From contig NZ_JABFAO010000002.1 in assembly GCF_017168235.1 (NCBI RefSeq), positions 62,001-126,000 on the forward strand: DNA of 64,000 nucleotides, written 5' to 3'. Positions 63,403 to 64,000 of this stretch are shown in pieces. The position numbers and the translations under genes are program-made. The notes below the pieces were generated by a model. That model worked only from the letters and a program-made list of their open reading frames with translations. It made no database searches and was not told the DNA's origin. The DNA is from Rhodococcus sp. KRD197 (GTDB lineage: Bacteria > Actinomycetota > Actinomycetes > Mycobacteriales > Mycobacteriaceae). Numbering within the stretch: position 1 is the first letter of the stretch; the number at the start of each line of letters is the position of its first letter.

Positions 63403-63999
63403 ATGGCGGGCGTACCGGGACAGGGACGAAAGTTCGACGTCGACACAGCGCTCGACCAGGCGATGCTCGCGTTCTGGGAGCACGGATACGAAGGGACGTC
63501 GGTGGCAACGTTGACGTCCGCGATGCGCATCAACCCGCCGTCTCTATACAGCGCATTCGGCGGTAAGGAGGGCGTGTTCTTTGCGGCGATCGATCGCTAC
63601 AAAGCCACTCGCGGCGACTTCATCGATCGCGCCTTCGCCGAGGAGGCCCATGCGAGCGGACTGATTCGCCGCCTGCTCCACGAGGCCGCCACGCACTACA
63701 CGGACAAGTCCTGTCCGGGTGGATGTTTGATCATCAGCTCGGCCGTCGGCGTGACCCCCGCCAACGACCACATCGCAGACCGGTTGCGGGACATGCGAAA
63801 TGCGAACGTAGCGTTGCTGTCCGAACGAATCGCCTCGAACATTGCCGACGGTGCACTACCAGCGGACTGCGATCCCGAGGACATGGCCGAGTTCACCGGC
63901 GTGGTCATCCAGGGGATGTCCCAACGCGCCCGCGACGGCGCCACCGCGCAGCAACTCGAACGCGTCGCCGTCAGGGCCCTGGACATGCTGAACTTGTAG
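63403..63999 (+). CDS. TetR-family regulator of the MFS exporter
   Basis: 198 residues: KFDVDTALDQAMLAFWEHGYEGTSVATLTSAMRINPPSLYSAFGGKEGVFFAAIDRYKATRGDF is the DNA-binding part, the rest a helical ligand domain with a conserved CPGGCLIISSAVGVTPANDHIADRLRDMRNAN run of the AcrR-like subgroup with a Cys pair (CPGGC), which might be redox- or electrophile-sensitive. It probably represses the divergent exporter and itself. The stop is at the last bases of the window and the gene is complete. Confidence 0.9.
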   Translation: MAGVPGQGRKFDVDTALDQAMLAFWEHGYEGTSVATLTSAMRINPPSLYSAFGGKEGVFFAAIDRYKATRGDFIDRAFAEEAHASGLIRRLLHEAATHYTDKSCPGGCLIISSAVGVTPANDHIADRLRDMRNANVALLSERIASNIADGALPADCDPEDMAEFTGVVIQGMSQRARDGATAQQLERVAVRALDMLNL

Positions 64000-64000
64000 A

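Overview
The window is high-GC actinobacterial chromosome with short intergenic gaps and many GTG starts. Gene content points to Rhodococcus or the closely related Rhodococcoides group: a CSLCSC-type (iron) nitrile hydratase cluster, a kdpFABCDE operon, an AmaP/Asp23 stress locus, an F420-type luciferase-like oxidoreductase, malate:quinone oxidoreductase and an IdeR-type iron box. The genus is inferred from gene content; no rRNA, tRNA, CRISPR array or insertion sequence was recognised.

Layout. 0-13.6 kb: an NTF2-like protein, a secreted HtrA-type protease, a VOC protein, an LLM oxidoreductase, three consecutive AIM24 paralogues with a small partner, a GT1 glycosyltransferase, a decayed stretch (ArsR remnant and a frameshifted membrane protein), an acetyltransferase, a large flippase-like protein with a degenerate kinase-like middle, an AlkC-type glycosylase and argG. 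13.6-21.5 kb: a minus-strand aldoxime-nitrile-amide-acid pathway (amidase, nitrile hydratase alpha and beta, activator GTPase, aldoxime dehydratase). It lies downstream of an ArsR regulator and an unusual AmiC-like sensor fused to an SRPBCC domain. Two related operator-like blocks sit over candidate tandem promoters. 21.6-30 kb: a spermidine-synthase-like gene and a TetR gene, divergent from a permease, two DUF1989 proteins, a carboxyltransferase-only 'urea carboxylase' and allophanate hydrolase. This resembles the guanidine assimilation pathway without its biotin carboxylase and biotin carrier.

30-38.7 kb: a GDSL lipase-like protein, an MBL-fold protein coupled to a membrane alpha/beta hydrolase, a thioredoxin-reductase-like enzyme, a HTH-Clp_N protein with two tandem palindromes over an apparently leaderless promoter, a MaoC-type dehydratase and a GGDEF-EAL protein. 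38.7-46.4 kb: the full kdp potassium-uptake operon with two microproteins at its head. 46.5-50.1 kb: an ECF sigma factor and Asp23-like gene divergent from an Asp23/Gls24-AmaP envelope-stress operon that includes a miniature J-domain-like protein.

50.1-64 kb: an iron-siderophore binding lipoprotein with an IdeR-like box, a PucR regulator coupled to an EAL phosphodiesterase, NDH-2 divergent from a LysR gene across a perfect palindrome, a lipoprotein, a polytopic membrane protein, mqo divergent from a second LysR gene, an alpha/beta hydrolase that reads in frame into a secreted repeat protein, a nucleotidyltransferase-like protein, and a divergent MFS exporter/TetR pair around a 12-bp palindrome.

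The most interesting points are the carboxyltransferase-only guanidine/urea cluster, the SRPBCC-AmiC sensor with its repeated operators over the nitrile operon, and the self-contained HTH-Clp_N control region. All functions are read from sequence motifs and gene order; no database search was run.
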